64,000 bases of DNA from Ignavibacteria bacterium (GCA_947495975.1 CANMBE010000002.1:1-64000); one strand, 5' to 3'; shown: positions 1 to 10,813, counted from the first letter of the stretch. The notes: generated by a model from the letters alone, not told the origin. Made by a program: numbers and translations.

Positions 1-48
1 GCGAAGATTACGTAATTCACTAGCGTAAGGCTTTACGCTATCGCTTTA

Positions 49-327
49 TCATGAAATCACGACTATCCAACCGACTGCTCCCATAATGGCCACAAAATCA
101 TGTATCTGAGAAGTGCGAGGTCGTGTAAATGGCAAAATCAAAAGGGCTGATGCAGGAATGATTTGAGCAACGATAGGATCAATCACAATTGCAACTCCAG
201 CGGAAACAAAGGATAGTGCAAACATCAGATGATGCCATCGCCCAAAACTTGTTCGTCGCATTCTTGCTGTCACACCAAGAATCATAGTGAGGAAGTAGCA
301 CAGCGCAGCGATATAATCTGCTTTCAC
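49..327 (-). CDS. hypothetical small integral membrane protein
   Basis: 92-aa ORF with several hydrophobic segments; abuts the next minus-strand ORF (4-bp overlap). Confidence 0.55.
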   Translation of the reverse strand: MKADYIAALCYFLTMILGVTARMRRTSFGRWHHLMFALSFVSAGVAIVIDPIVAQIIPASALLILPFTRPRTSQIHDFVAIMGAVGWIVVIS

Positions 328-848
328 TGTTTCAAGGCCTCTTTATCCAATGAATCACGGAAGAAGCGGGAGTGTGCTGCGAAACGCATGCTGAACATTC
401 TCATTCGTTCAACATTCAAAGAGTCAGCCCGAGGTAGGTTGCGAGCATCACGATGGACTGCCTTCTCAAACCGCATTGCCATCGAGCGAATCCACCTGTA
501 TTCACTTAGCGATGTAGTGTATTGATTGAGAACATCAGCAAATGCGGATATGCTCTTCGAATCATCAGCATCGGCCCGATCAAGAGAGTCAAGGGTTTCA
601 ACAACATGGATCAACAGACTTAACTGTGACGGCTTTACCACACCATTGATTGGTGGCTCATAATTTTGCTTATTAATGACGAGCCCTTGAAGCCCCGTGC
701 CACGTGCACGTGAGAGGCCAAGAGACATGTCGGCCTCAATAAAAATCACGCGGAGCGTTAATACAAGAAACAAAAAAGCAAGCACCACGACAGTTCGGAA
801 TAACCATCGTTTAACGTGAGATGCACGAACTTTAGGCTGGCTGCTCAT
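324..848 (-). CDS. hypothetical membrane-anchored protein (one N-terminal TM)
   Basis: ORF 324..974; start placed at internal Met (MSSQPKVRASHVKRWLFRT) because upstream codons run into ftsY; single TM VVVLAFLFLVLTL. Confidence 0.6.
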   Translation of the reverse strand: MSSQPKVRASHVKRWLFRTVVVLAFLFLVLTLRVIFIEADMSLGLSRARGTGLQGLVINKQNYEPPINGVVKPSQLSLLIHVVETLDSLDRADADDSKSISAFADVLNQYTTSLSEYRWIRSMAMRFEKAVHRDARNLPRADSLNVERMRMFSMRFAAHSRFFRDSLDKEALKQ

Positions 849-1839
849 CGGCGTGTGTTCTGTCTTCGAACATTGCAGCAACAAAAGCCGATGCATCAAA
901 CACCTGCAGGTCATCGATGCGCTCTCCCACGCCGATATACCGCACGGGTATCTGCATGGCATCAGCAATGGCAATCACGGCACCTCCCTTGGCTGTGCCA
1001 TCAAGCTTGGTTAAGACAATGCCAGTGATGGGCGCAACCTTTGTGAATTCTTTCGCCTGCTGTAGAGCATTCTGACCCGTAGTTGCGTCAAGTGCAAGGA
1101 ATATGTCATGGGGCGCATCGGGCTGAATCTTCTTCATAACGCGACTGATCTTCTCAAGCTCCTGCATGAGCCCTTGCTTGTTGTGAAGGCGCCCTGCAGT
1201 GTCGATAATAACAACATCTGTACCCCGTGCCTTAGCCGCGCTTAGGGTGTCAAATGCTACCGCGGCAGGATCTGCGCCGTGCTTTTGTTGAATGATGTCT
1301 ACTCCAGCACGATTTGCCCAGATTTCTAACTGCTCGTTGGCAGCAGCCCTAAACGTATCGGCAGCTCCGATAAGCACTGTGCGCCCTGCCTTTTTGTAGT
1401 TATGAGCTAGCTTCCCAATCGTTGTTGTTTTGCCTACACCATTCACCCCAACTAGCATTATAACATGGGGCTTATTGGATTCATCTACAGTGAAAGATGC
1501 GTCTTGATAGGCCGAAGGAGATTCAGATACCAAGCCTGAAATCTCTTCCTTTAGAATATCAATGATGAGCTCTGCATCTTGGATATTGTCCTGCTTGACC
1601 CTAACGTTGAGTCGAGCAATGATTTTATCGGTGGTGGCAACGCCAACGTCTGACGTTATGAGGATCTCTTCTATCTCAGCTAATAGCTGAGCATCGATCT
1701 TACGACCGGCGAACAACACCGCCCGAAGTCTGCCAACAAAGGAGTCCCTGGTCTTGGTAAGACCTTCTTTAAGTCGATCAAATGACAGCGCCCCTGTGAC
1801 GCCCGTGATCTTTTGCTTGATATTATCGAAGAAGCCCAT
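832..1839 (-). CDS. ftsY: signal recognition particle receptor FtsY
   Basis: SRP GTPase motifs GVNGVGKTTTIGKLA, DTFRAAA, DTAGRLH, TKLDGTAKGG. Confidence 0.97.
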   Translation of the reverse strand: MGFFDNIKQKITGVTGALSFDRLKEGLTKTRDSFVGRLRAVLFAGRKIDAQLLAEIEEILITSDVGVATTDKIIARLNVRVKQDNIQDAELIIDILKEEISGLVSESPSAYQDASFTVDESNKPHVIMLVGVNGVGKTTTIGKLAHNYKKAGRTVLIGAADTFRAAANEQLEIWANRAGVDIIQQKHGADPAAVAFDTLSAAKARGTDVVIIDTAGRLHNKQGLMQELEKISRVMKKIQPDAPHDIFLALDATTGQNALQQAKEFTKVAPITGIVLTKLDGTAKGGAVIAIADAMQIPVRYIGVGERIDDLQVFDASAFVAAMFEDRTHADEQPA

Positions 1840-2359
1840 GAAGTCTCTTTGCGTAATCCCACAAAGATAATGCCATTAGCGCACAGCTCAGCATAATCAG
1901 GCCATCACGGGCAATTCCGCTCGTCCACATAGCCACTACTCCCGTGAGTGCAATTGCACTAACGGCGAGTTTTCCACTCATGAGCGACGGTAACACGGTC
2001 TTCATCCTTTTGCGCGCAATGGCTGCACCCGCCATGATCGCGATATCCCGGGCAATAACAGCTATTACAAACCAAGCCGGAAGGAGATTCTGAATGAACA
2101 TCATAACCACAACAGCCCCTACAAGAACCTTATCGGCAAATGGGTCAATAATCTTTCCCCACTCGCTCACAGTGTTTGTTTTACGCGCAACATAGCCGTC
2201 TAACCAATCAGTGAATGCACCAGCCCAACAAAGTACAAATGCTACAATGTATTGTTTGTTGAGCAGCGTAATCACAACAGGCACAGTTAATGCAAGTCTC
2301 AATAGTGAGATTACATTAGATGTTGTGAAGAGTCTATTGGTTGGCTGTTCTGTATCCAC
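1823..2359 (-). CDS. pgsA: CDP-diacylglycerol--glycerol-3-phosphate 3-phosphatidyltransferase
   Basis: CDP-alcohol phosphatidyltransferase motif (DWLDGYVARKTNTVSEWGKIIDPFADK). Confidence 0.92.
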   Translation of the reverse strand: MDTEQPTNRLFTTSNVISLLRLALTVPVVITLLNKQYIVAFVLCWAGAFTDWLDGYVARKTNTVSEWGKIIDPFADKVLVGAVVVMMFIQNLLPAWFVIAVIARDIAIMAGAAIARKRMKTVLPSLMSGKLAVSAIALTGVVAMWTSGIARDGLIMLSCALMALSLWDYAKRLHGLLR

Positions 2360-3707
2360 GGCTGAAGCTAAGGATTGTATGAAGAAGAACGGAGCTCGCT
2401 AAACCAATAAACATTGGTTCTCCCCATTTCGCAAAAAGTGATATCACACTTACAACTGCAGGAATGATAATAATTGGAACAATAGCGCCTGCGAACACTT
2501 TTGCACGAGGGGTGAAACTAAAGAGTAGTGGAAGAAGCAGAGCCGGTACTACGATCGATGCTGCATTGTACATGAGATCAATGATACTTGGAAGCAGCCA
2601 CGCGGCAATACAGCCAAGGGTTGCAGTCATCACAAGTCCAAATCGTAACGACGATACCCTGTGTGCCTTCTTCCTCCACGTGTCTATGAGATCGTGACCA
2701 ATTGTTGTGGCACTTACAAGCGTGTATCCGTCTAAGGTAGACATCACAGCAGCAATAACACCCGCGATGAAGAGCCCCTTCCATACAGGTGCAAGCACTG
2801 ATTGAGCTAATACAACAAACGTGTTTGTAGGCGCCACTCCTGACAGATAGGCCACTGCATAAAGGCCAGCCACCAATTGTAACAAATCAAAGATCATCCA
2901 CAAAGCAACGCTTACAAATATCCCGCGCTGTGCCGTGGCCACATCTTTTGCAGCAGCCGTACGAACGTGAAAGTTAGGATCTATAAATGTCTGAAGCGCA
3001 ACAACAAACCAACCCACAATAGGCAACCATCCCATAGGACCAGGGATATGAGTATGAGATTTTGGGAGAGAGTTGAACATGGTTGTGGGTGAACCGAATG
3101 TAAGAATGCAACCAATCACGAGGGCGATGAACCCAGCGTACATTATGAGAACCTGCACAAGGTTCGCATACACATCGCTTCGAAACCCACCTTTGAGCAC
3201 GTACACCACCGAAACAATTGTGCCTGCGATAATCGATAGTAGCAAAGACCAACCTGTGATGGACTGAACAACCACACCCAACATGAGCTGGTAAGATGCA
3301 GGTATCGTTATAACCAGCATCACCATTGCGGACACGGTTCGTGCACGAGGTCCGTATACCATTCCCAATTGATCCGGTATGCTAATGGCCTTTGATGTGC
3401 GAATACGCTTCGCCAACCACATAGCATACAGGATCGCAACTATGTAATATGGCACACCAAAGCAGAGGATAAATGCAACACCATATCGCATGATGAGCTC
3501 ACCCGATCCCAAAATGGCACCATACCATGTTGCAACAAGCGATGCAACAAAGAATGGCATTGTCAATGATCGTCCAGCAAGAACATAGTCAACGTCGCTC
3601 ACGCCAGCAGACTTTCGGGCACCAACAATTCCTGCGCACATGACCGCTGCTAGACTTCCAATGATAACAATGAAGTCTAGCGTATCTAGGTGAAGAAGTT
3701 CTCCCAT
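2334..3707 (-). CDS. sodium:solute symporter (SSS) family protein
   Basis: 457-aa multi-TM protein with SSS-type organisation (YVLAGRSLTMPFFVASLVATWYGA...). Confidence 0.85.
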   Translation of the reverse strand: MGELLHLDTLDFIVIIGSLAAVMCAGIVGARKSAGVSDVDYVLAGRSLTMPFFVASLVATWYGAILGSGELIMRYGVAFILCFGVPYYIVAILYAMWLAKRIRTSKAISIPDQLGMVYGPRARTVSAMVMLVITIPASYQLMLGVVVQSITGWSLLLSIIAGTIVSVVYVLKGGFRSDVYANLVQVLIMYAGFIALVIGCILTFGSPTTMFNSLPKSHTHIPGPMGWLPIVGWFVVALQTFIDPNFHVRTAAAKDVATAQRGIFVSVALWMIFDLLQLVAGLYAVAYLSGVAPTNTFVVLAQSVLAPVWKGLFIAGVIAAVMSTLDGYTLVSATTIGHDLIDTWRKKAHRVSSLRFGLVMTATLGCIAAWLLPSIIDLMYNAASIVVPALLLPLLFSFTPRAKVFAGAIVPIIIIPAVVSVISLFAKWGEPMFIGLASSVLLHTILSFSRGYRTANQ

Positions 3708-4339
3708 TACGTACGATTATCCATTTGTGGCAGGAGAATATTCTTGAGAAAACTATGGCGGTGAATATCGCACGAGCCATACATCGCAATAGCACTGCGG
3801 TGTTGTATGGTACCATATCCTTTATGGCGAACAAAGCCATACACTGGGTACATAGTATCTGCTTCCAACATCCACGCATCTCGAGTTGTCTTTGCCAGAA
3901 TAGATGCGGCGGCAATAGATGCGCTGGATGTATCTCCCTTGACGATTGCTGTATGGGCTAAACTGTGCTCTCTGAACCGATTGCCATCAATGAGGCAGTG
4001 AAGGGGTTTATGAATAGACACGTTCAATGTGCAATCATCAATTGCTGTGTGCATTGCATCAAATGTGGCCTGCAGAATATTCACAGTGTCAATTCGCACA
4101 TTGCCGATAAACGCAACTGACCATGACAATGCAACTTGTTTGATCTCACTAGCGAGTTCCAACCGACGAATCGGGTTGAGAAGCTTTGAGTCGTTAAGTC
4201 CTACTGGAATTCTATTTGGGTCAAAGATTACAGCTGCCGCAGCTACGGGTCCGGCGAGCGCTCCACGTCCAGCCTCATCTACCCCAACTACAAGCTGGCC
4301 TAGATTCCAATGACGTTGTTCGCTGAGTGTAGAGATCAC
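3707..4339 (-). CDS. rnhB: ribonuclease HII
   Basis: VGVDEAGRGALAGPV and NDSK motifs. Confidence 0.95.
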   Translation of the reverse strand: MISTLSEQRHWNLGQLVVGVDEAGRGALAGPVAAAAVIFDPNRIPVGLNDSKLLNPIRRLELASEIKQVALSWSVAFIGNVRIDTVNILQATFDAMHTAIDDCTLNVSIHKPLHCLIDGNRFREHSLAHTAIVKGDTSSASIAAASILAKTTRDAWMLEADTMYPVYGFVRHKGYGTIQHRSAIAMYGSCDIHRHSFLKNILLPQMDNRT

Positions 4340-4348
4340 AGCACAAAA

Positions 4349-5080
4349 CTACTGCTCTCCGATGAGTTGCAGGAATTCATTTCGAAGCGCTTGGTTTGAG
4401 ACGAGGTCTCCGCGCATCACAGATGTAATCATTACGCTTGTGTCTTGTGCTTCTACTCCACGAGCTATCATGCAATAGTGCTTTGATGAGATTATAACAC
4501 CAAGCGCTATAGGGTCTAGCATCTCTACCAGAAAATCGGCGATCTGCTCTCCCATTTCTTCTTGTATTTGACCACGACGAGAGAACCATTCAACAATTCG
4601 GGTGAACTTCGACAACCCAATGACCTTGTCTCGCGGCACGTAGCCAATTGAACAGGCTCCAGAGATCGGCTGCCAATGGTGTGAGCAGACGCTCATGATC
4701 TTGATGTTCTTTGAGATCACAAGTTCATCTACATCTTTGCGGTTTGGAAATACGGTAACCTTTGGTGGAGCCGTATACCGGCCAGCAAACAACTCATTCA
4801 TCCACATCCGCGATAGCCTGAAGGGCGTATCTGTGCTGTTAGGATCGTTGCGATCAATTCGCATGATGTCAAAGATCTCAGCGAATTTCTGTTCTACCTT
4901 CGACGTCATCTCGGCACGCTCAACTTCATTGAGAAGTACATTGCCATTTGCATCAAATAGTGGCTGTCCATCGGCATTCGTGCGAGGATAGAGATCTCCT
5001 GCATGGAGGATTTGGTGTTCTACTTCCTCATCGCTGAGATCTACAAGGGTCAGACGTCGTGAATCAATGGTGGCACTCAT
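4349..5080 (-). CDS. folE: GTP cyclohydrolase I, CSHH-type variant with N-terminal extension
   Basis: SVCSHHWQPISGACSIGYVPRDKVIGLSKFTRIV and ARGVEAQDTSVMITSVMRG. Confidence 0.88.
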   Translation of the reverse strand: MSATIDSRRLTLVDLSDEEVEHQILHAGDLYPRTNADGQPLFDANGNVLLNEVERAEMTSKVEQKFAEIFDIMRIDRNDPNSTDTPFRLSRMWMNELFAGRYTAPPKVTVFPNRKDVDELVISKNIKIMSVCSHHWQPISGACSIGYVPRDKVIGLSKFTRIVEWFSRRGQIQEEMGEQIADFLVEMLDPIALGVIISSKHYCMIARGVEAQDTSVMITSVMRGDLVSNQALRNEFLQLIGEQ

Positions 5081-5544
5081 AACGTTGCCTTTGCATACTG
5101 TGGTGCTTCTGCTAGCTCGTAATGTGGAACCGTGACTTTCTCACCGAAGTAGTCAGCTACATTTTGGTCTGACTCATAAAGCCGTATCATGTGCAGCTCC
5201 CCACTAGGAAGTTGATTTTCAATTTGCTGCCAGAAAACGACACATAGGTTTTCGACTGTTGGAATAATTCCGCGCAGAAAATCAACGTCATAATTCAAAT
5301 GCTTGTGATCAACCTTATTTATGATGTGTACATCAATGAGGTCCTTGAGCAGTTTAAGATCGATGACGTAGCCCGTGAGCGGATCAGGGAGCCCCTTAAC
5401 AGTGAGCTCGAGGACGTAGTTATGGCCATGTCCGAGGGGATTATTGCATTTGTCAAATACAGCTTGGTTCCGTTCGTCCGAGAACGTTGGGTTATAGAGC
5501 CGATGTGCGGCTGAAAATGTCGATTTACGTGTAACGAAGATCAT
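5077..5544 (-). CDS. 6-pyruvoyl-tetrahydropterin synthase family protein (QueD/PTPS)
   Basis: FSAAHRLYNP, KCNNPLGHGHNY, DHKHLNYDV, PTVENLCVVFW motifs; 4-bp overlap with folE. Confidence 0.9.
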   Translation of the reverse strand: MIFVTRKSTFSAAHRLYNPTFSDERNQAVFDKCNNPLGHGHNYVLELTVKGLPDPLTGYVIDLKLLKDLIDVHIINKVDHKHLNYDVDFLRGIIPTVENLCVVFWQQIENQLPSGELHMIRLYESDQNVADYFGEKVTVPHYELAEAPQYAKATL

Positions 5545-5609
5545 GTTATGGCTCCATTGGAATGGCTCTCAAGAACAACTGAGACGCATTATAGGTTCCG
5601 CAGGGACGA

Positions 5610-6404
5610 ATGATTGCTCATGATGTTGGATATTTGCAGGCTATGCCTATGCAACATACGATGTTGACAACCCTTCTCACACTTATTCTCTCAACGGTAT
5701 GCTTCTCGCAGACGCCAACCGTTGGCCATAAGAGACTCCCCGATTCGGCGCTTGCCCGGCTCGGTGCAGACGTGCATAGTTTATCGATTGAGGGCACCGT
5801 GTCTACCACGGGCAACCAAACATTTACTGGATTACCATTTGATGTCGTGGTTGTAGAGGATACGATGAGAATGACAATGAACGGTCCGTTTGGTGTAACG
5901 GCAGCTCGCATTTACGCGGAGCCTGACTCCTTTGTAATTGTAAACTATCTTATGCGAGAAGTGATTGATGGGTCTCCTAATGCCCCCTCACTGGCAAAAG
6001 AAATGCCTATTCCGTTAACGGTAACAGATCTGCAGATGCTGTTACGTGGCAAGCTCCCAGGCAACCTTGCACGATTCAATCGTAGCGACAAACGAAATGA
6101 TGACGTAGTCCTCTTTGTTGTCAATAGTGTTGACGGTATTGAATACGCACTCGTAGACACATCAAAACGTGTGCTTCGTCAATACCAGCGGAAAAATGCC
6201 AAAGGGATACTTGAGCTCAATATCACCTTTGGTGATGTGCGTAACGTTAACGGCGTTGAGATACCGCACGCTGTTGATATAGCCTTTGACGATCGAAAAC
6301 AGAACATTGCTTTTCGTTTTACAAAGGTCATTGTCAATGAACTTGAGTCTACGAGCTTGATCTTTCAGATCCCACCTACCTTTACTCGAAGAACGTTTCG
6401 CTAA
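5610..6404 (+). CDS. DUF4292/LolA-like outer-membrane lipoprotein-carrier-type protein
   Basis: signal-peptide-like N-terminus; beta-rich SIEGTVSTTG...VVEDTMRMTMNGPFG pattern; start codon uncertain. Confidence 0.55.
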   Translation: MIAHDVGYLQAMPMQHTMLTTLLTLILSTVCFSQTPTVGHKRLPDSALARLGADVHSLSIEGTVSTTGNQTFTGLPFDVVVVEDTMRMTMNGPFGVTAARIYAEPDSFVIVNYLMREVIDGSPNAPSLAKEMPIPLTVTDLQMLLRGKLPGNLARFNRSDKRNDDVVLFVVNSVDGIEYALVDTSKRVLRQYQRKNAKGILELNITFGDVRNVNGVEIPHAVDIAFDDRKQNIAFRFTKVIVNELESTSLIFQIPPTFTRRTFR

Positions 6405-8950
6405 TGATTGGGCGCCTTGTTGTTATGATAGCGCTGTGCTCCTCAATGATGATGCACGCACAAGTGCCTCAGGGAAAGCCTGATACGCTGCGATCAACAG
6501 TGACAGAAAGAGACACTTCGCAAGGGGGTATTGATACGATCGTCGTCTTTTCGGCAAAGGATACAGCACATTTTAATGCCGCTACAAAGCAGCTACGCCT
6601 TAGGGGTACATCTGATGTGAAGTTCCGCACGCAGCGACTTCAGGCAGAGATTATCATTCTCGACTTTAACAAAAGTGCAATGCTTGCTGATGGTGCAACT
6701 GATAGTAGTGGTCGCATCGCTGGGTTTCCGCTCTTTGCCGACAACGGCGAAGAGTACGCTGGCAAATCCATGCTCTACAATTTCTCAACAGGTAGAGGTA
6801 GAGTGCAATTAGGAGAGACGAATATTGAAGGTGGCTTCTATTACGGCTCTAGCATCAAGCGAATAGACGAAAAGACGATGTTCGTAGAACAAGGTTGTTT
6901 TACTACATGTGATGCGCCCCATCCACACTTCTATTTCAACTCGCCAAAAATGAAAGTGGTGATGAACGACAAGATCTATCTAGATCCTGTGATTTGGTAT
7001 GTTGAGGATATTCCTGTTTTTGCACTACCAATCGGAATATTCTTTAGTACAGAGCAAGGTCGCCGCTCAGGACTCATCCTACCCAACCCTTTGCTTACAA
7101 GTGATCGTGGCGTAGTGCTGCAGAACCTTGGGTATTACCTAGCTGTTAGTGACTACTTCGATACAGAGATAACGTCTGACGTAACATCCAAGGGTGGATT
7201 TACACTCTACAACCGCACGAATTACACCATCCGCGATCAGTTAACAGGTAGAATGCAGTTTACGTTTGGGTATACAAGATTCAACGTTGTAGATCCATAC
7301 GCACTCAACATCGGCTTTCAATTAAATCATTTTCAACAATTTCGTCCAAATGAGAGTGTTGTTCTTGATTTGCTTTTTACGTCGCAAAGACTTTATCAGA
7401 ATACGTCATTAAATCCTCTAGACCGACTTCGTCAGAATGCTCGCAGCAATGCTTCCTATCAGCGTACATTCTACAACGGCATGACGTTTAATATTGGATA
7501 TACTAGGGATCAGAATATGATTACTGGTAATGTTACACAAGCTCCTATTGTAACGTTTGCTATTCCACAGATTCAACCACTCAAAGGACTTATTGGTGGT
7601 GATCACTGGCTGGGTGATCTGCAGTTTACGTATCGGTCTACCGCCAGATATAATATCAGTTCATTTCGCAATGCTGATACGGGTGCTTTTGTTGTGGACG
7701 AGCGTTCAGTTTGGGAGCATCGACCATCTATTACCGTTACGCCGAAACTTGGCAACATTATCATTGCTCCATCTGTTAGCTACTCCGAAAACTGGTACTT
7801 TCAGAGGTATTCGGAGTCTGTGAACATTGCTGACTCCACTATTGTTCGTTCGCGCGAACAAGGATTTTATCGAGAGTACACATACGGAGTTGGTCTAAGC
7901 GCAAGTACATTTCTTTATGGTATGGCACATCCTCGAATATTGGGATGGAACTCTATTCGACATACCTTTCAACCGAGTATAGGGTTAGCATTTCTCCCAG
8001 ATCAATCTGACCCCCTGCTCGGCTTCTATGGGCAATATACAAGCCCAATAACAGGACAGAGTGTTCAGTATGGTCGATTCGGCGCCGCGGGACGGATCGC
8101 ATCATCTCGTCAACAATTTCTCATCACGGGTTCATTTCTCAATCGCGTTGCAATTAAAGTTGCCAAGGGAGACAGCTCAGAGACATCACTGGAATTGTTC
8201 ACTCTCAACTTTGCCTCATCGTACAACATGGTGGCCGATTCATTGCGTATGGCGCCTGTGAGTTTCAATTTGAGAACACCAATGCTTGAAGCTGTGGAGT
8301 TCAACCTCAATGGTGCCTTCTCAGTCTATGATCAAGCACTTGTGAGCGACGCGGCAACCGGTAGACTTGTATGGCAAGATCTAGGCAGATCAATCTTGGC
8401 TTCGGGTAAGGGGCTTGCACGGCTTACCAACCTTAGCGTACAGATAGGAACGAGGTTCTCATCACACGGTGTGAGTTTTGAGAAACGGACCACAGATTCC
8501 GATACGTTGAGTCAGGATAGCGTGCGCAATGACCTGCGATCGCGCTTTGATAGACGCTTAAACTACCGCGATGAGGAGGTAGATCTCTTTGGAGCACACA
8601 CTCCGGGTTGGTCACCTATTGTGATGCCATGGGAAGTTGGACTACAGCTTGTGTATGCTTACGCAAAACCCAACCCTGATATCATCACGCAATCTCTCTT
8701 TGTCTCGTTTCGTGGGTCGGTATCCCTCACACAATCTCTCGATATGAACGTCGTTGGCTCGTTTGATTTACTCACGGGCAAGCTTAACTCACCTATTATT
8801 GACATATCGAAGCGCATTCATTGCTGGTACCTCTCACTCAACTGGGTGCCCCTTGGCGTAAATCAGGGCTTTTTCTTACGATTTGGAGCTTCTGCTCAAC
8901 AATTAAGAGATCTAGTCATTCCAAAACAATCCACGCCACTGTATCGGTGA
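6404..8950 (+). CDS. LPS-assembly protein LptD / OstA-like outer membrane protein
   Basis: 848 aa; OstA-like N-terminal region, then VIWYVEDIPVFALPIGIFFSTEQGRRSGLILP and beta-barrel C-terminus. Confidence 0.85.
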   Translation: MIGRLVVMIALCSSMMMHAQVPQGKPDTLRSTVTERDTSQGGIDTIVVFSAKDTAHFNAATKQLRLRGTSDVKFRTQRLQAEIIILDFNKSAMLADGATDSSGRIAGFPLFADNGEEYAGKSMLYNFSTGRGRVQLGETNIEGGFYYGSSIKRIDEKTMFVEQGCFTTCDAPHPHFYFNSPKMKVVMNDKIYLDPVIWYVEDIPVFALPIGIFFSTEQGRRSGLILPNPLLTSDRGVVLQNLGYYLAVSDYFDTEITSDVTSKGGFTLYNRTNYTIRDQLTGRMQFTFGYTRFNVVDPYALNIGFQLNHFQQFRPNESVVLDLLFTSQRLYQNTSLNPLDRLRQNARSNASYQRTFYNGMTFNIGYTRDQNMITGNVTQAPIVTFAIPQIQPLKGLIGGDHWLGDLQFTYRSTARYNISSFRNADTGAFVVDERSVWEHRPSITVTPKLGNIIIAPSVSYSENWYFQRYSESVNIADSTIVRSREQGFYREYTYGVGLSASTFLYGMAHPRILGWNSIRHTFQPSIGLAFLPDQSDPLLGFYGQYTSPITGQSVQYGRFGAAGRIASSRQQFLITGSFLNRVAIKVAKGDSSETSLELFTLNFASSYNMVADSLRMAPVSFNLRTPMLEAVEFNLNGAFSVYDQALVSDAATGRLVWQDLGRSILASGKGLARLTNLSVQIGTRFSSHGVSFEKRTTDSDTLSQDSVRNDLRSRFDRRLNYRDEEVDLFGAHTPGWSPIVMPWEVGLQLVYAYAKPNPDIITQSLFVSFRGSVSLTQSLDMNVVGSFDLLTGKLNSPIIDISKRIHCWYLSLNWVPLGVNQGFFLRFGASAQQLRDLVIPKQSTPLYR

Positions 8951-8974
8951 GCTTGGTTCGTATTTTTGCCCTCT

Positions 8975-10807
8975 ATGTGTGGAATCGTTGGTTATATCGG
9001 CACGCAACAAGCTGCCCCCCTTATTGTTAGTGGACTCAAACGCCTCGAATATCGAGGATATGACTCTGCTGGCGTTTGTATTATTTCTGACAGCGGCTTG
9101 CGGATTGAGAAAAAGGCTGGACGTGTAGCAGCCCTCGAAAAGTTTGTAGATATCGACTCCCTATCCGGAACCGTGGGTGTTGGTCATACTCGATGGGCAA
9201 CACACGGTTTGCCCAATGATGTAAATGCACACCCACACACAGATCAAAGTGGATCGATTGCCCTTGTTCACAATGGCATTATCGAAAACTATGTAACGAT
9301 TAAAAAGAAGTTGCTCAATGCTGGGTACACATTCCGATCTGAAACAGACAGCGAAGTGCTCGCAGTTTTTATCGGCATGTTGTACGATCAGCTCAATGAT
9401 GTAGAACTTGCCGTCCGAACCGCACTTTCTGAAGTAGAAGGCACCTTTGGCCTTGTAGTTGTGAGCACACATGAACCTGATATGATCATTGCGGCACGGA
9501 GAGGGAGTCCCCTTATACTTGGCATTGGTAACGGTGAATATCTCGTTGCTTCTGATGCTGCTGCGGTAATTGCTCACACACGTCAAGTGGTCTACCTTAA
9601 TGAGAATGAAATGGCTATTCTTAGAAGAGATGGATTCACAACCAAAACAATTGAAAACGTAAAAACACGAAGTGTAGTTGAAGAAGTATCGTTTGAACTT
9701 GAGCAGATTGAAAAAGGTGGGTTCGAACATTTCATGTTGAAGGAAATCTTTGAACAGCCAACTACATTTCATGATGGCTTTCGAGGACGGCTTCAGATAG
9801 AAGAAGGCACAGTTCGTCTCGGCGGACTAACAAGCGTCGTAGATAAACTTCGTGCAGCAAAGCGAATCATTATCACGGCATGTGGTACATCGTGGCATGC
9901 GGCACTTGTTGGTGAGTATCTCATTGAGCATCTCGCACGTGTTCCTGTTGAGGTTGAATATGCGAGTGAGTTTCGGTATCGGAATCCAATCATCAATTCG
10001 GATGATATTGTTATTGCGATATCTCAAAGCGGAGAGACTGCTGACACTCTTGCTGCCATTCGAGAAGCGCAGTTGAAGGGCGCAACTGTTCTTGGAATGG
10101 TAAACGTAGTTGGAAGCACCATTGCTCGCGAAACAGATGCAGGTGTATACCTTCATGCCGGACCTGAAATTGGCGTTGCATCTACAAAGGCTTTTACTTC
10201 TCAGCTCTGCGTGCTTACACAATTTGCACTCTACCTTGGACGAATGCGCGCGCTTTCGGCAGAACAAGGTCGCGAGATTGCACGAGAACTAGCCTTGATA
10301 CCTGAGCATATCCGAACCATACTTCGTGGCGCAGACGAAGTCCGCAGGATTGCACATGAATATTCTTCTGTAAGCAACTTCCTCTACCTTGGGCGCGGAT
10401 TCAATTTTCCTGCTGCTTTGGAAGGGGCTCTGAAGCTTAAGGAGATCTCATACATTCATGCCGAAGGTTACCCTGCCGCAGAAATGAAGCATGGACCGAT
10501 TGCCTTGATCGACGATAATATGCCCGTGATCTTCATCGCGCCAAAAGACGAGATATATGAGAAAGTACTTACGAATATTCAAGAAGTACGTGCTCGTAGC
10601 GGCAAAGTAATTGCAATTGCTGATGAAGAAGATGAATACATTGCTTCCATTGCAAACCATGTTATTCGCATCCCTCGAACATTGCCAATGTTAACACCAA
10701 TTCTAGCGTCAATTCCCTTGCAGTTGCTCGCCTATTACATTGCCGTTGAACGCGGGTGCAATGTTGATATGCCTAGGAATCTTGCTAAGAGTGTTACCGT
10801 AGAATAG
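8975..10807 (+). CDS. glmS: glutamine--fructose-6-phosphate aminotransferase (isomerizing)
   Basis: starts MCGIVGYIG (Ntn Cys2), two SIS domains, ends NLAKSVTVE. Confidence 0.97.
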   Translation: MCGIVGYIGTQQAAPLIVSGLKRLEYRGYDSAGVCIISDSGLRIEKKAGRVAALEKFVDIDSLSGTVGVGHTRWATHGLPNDVNAHPHTDQSGSIALVHNGIIENYVTIKKKLLNAGYTFRSETDSEVLAVFIGMLYDQLNDVELAVRTALSEVEGTFGLVVVSTHEPDMIIAARRGSPLILGIGNGEYLVASDAAAVIAHTRQVVYLNENEMAILRRDGFTTKTIENVKTRSVVEEVSFELEQIEKGGFEHFMLKEIFEQPTTFHDGFRGRLQIEEGTVRLGGLTSVVDKLRAAKRIIITACGTSWHAALVGEYLIEHLARVPVEVEYASEFRYRNPIINSDDIVIAISQSGETADTLAAIREAQLKGATVLGMVNVVGSTIARETDAGVYLHAGPEIGVASTKAFTSQLCVLTQFALYLGRMRALSAEQGREIARELALIPEHIRTILRGADEVRRIAHEYSSVSNFLYLGRGFNFPAALEGALKLKEISYIHAEGYPAAEMKHGPIALIDDNMPVIFIAPKDEIYEKVLTNIQEVRARSGKVIAIADEEDEYIASIANHVIRIPRTLPMLTPILASIPLQLLAYYIAVERGCNVDMPRNLAKSVTVE

Positions 10808-10813
10808 TGAGCC

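Noticed and set aside
9161-9772. 203-aa minus-strand ORF
   Set aside because: Lies entirely antisense within glmS; no recognisable family features
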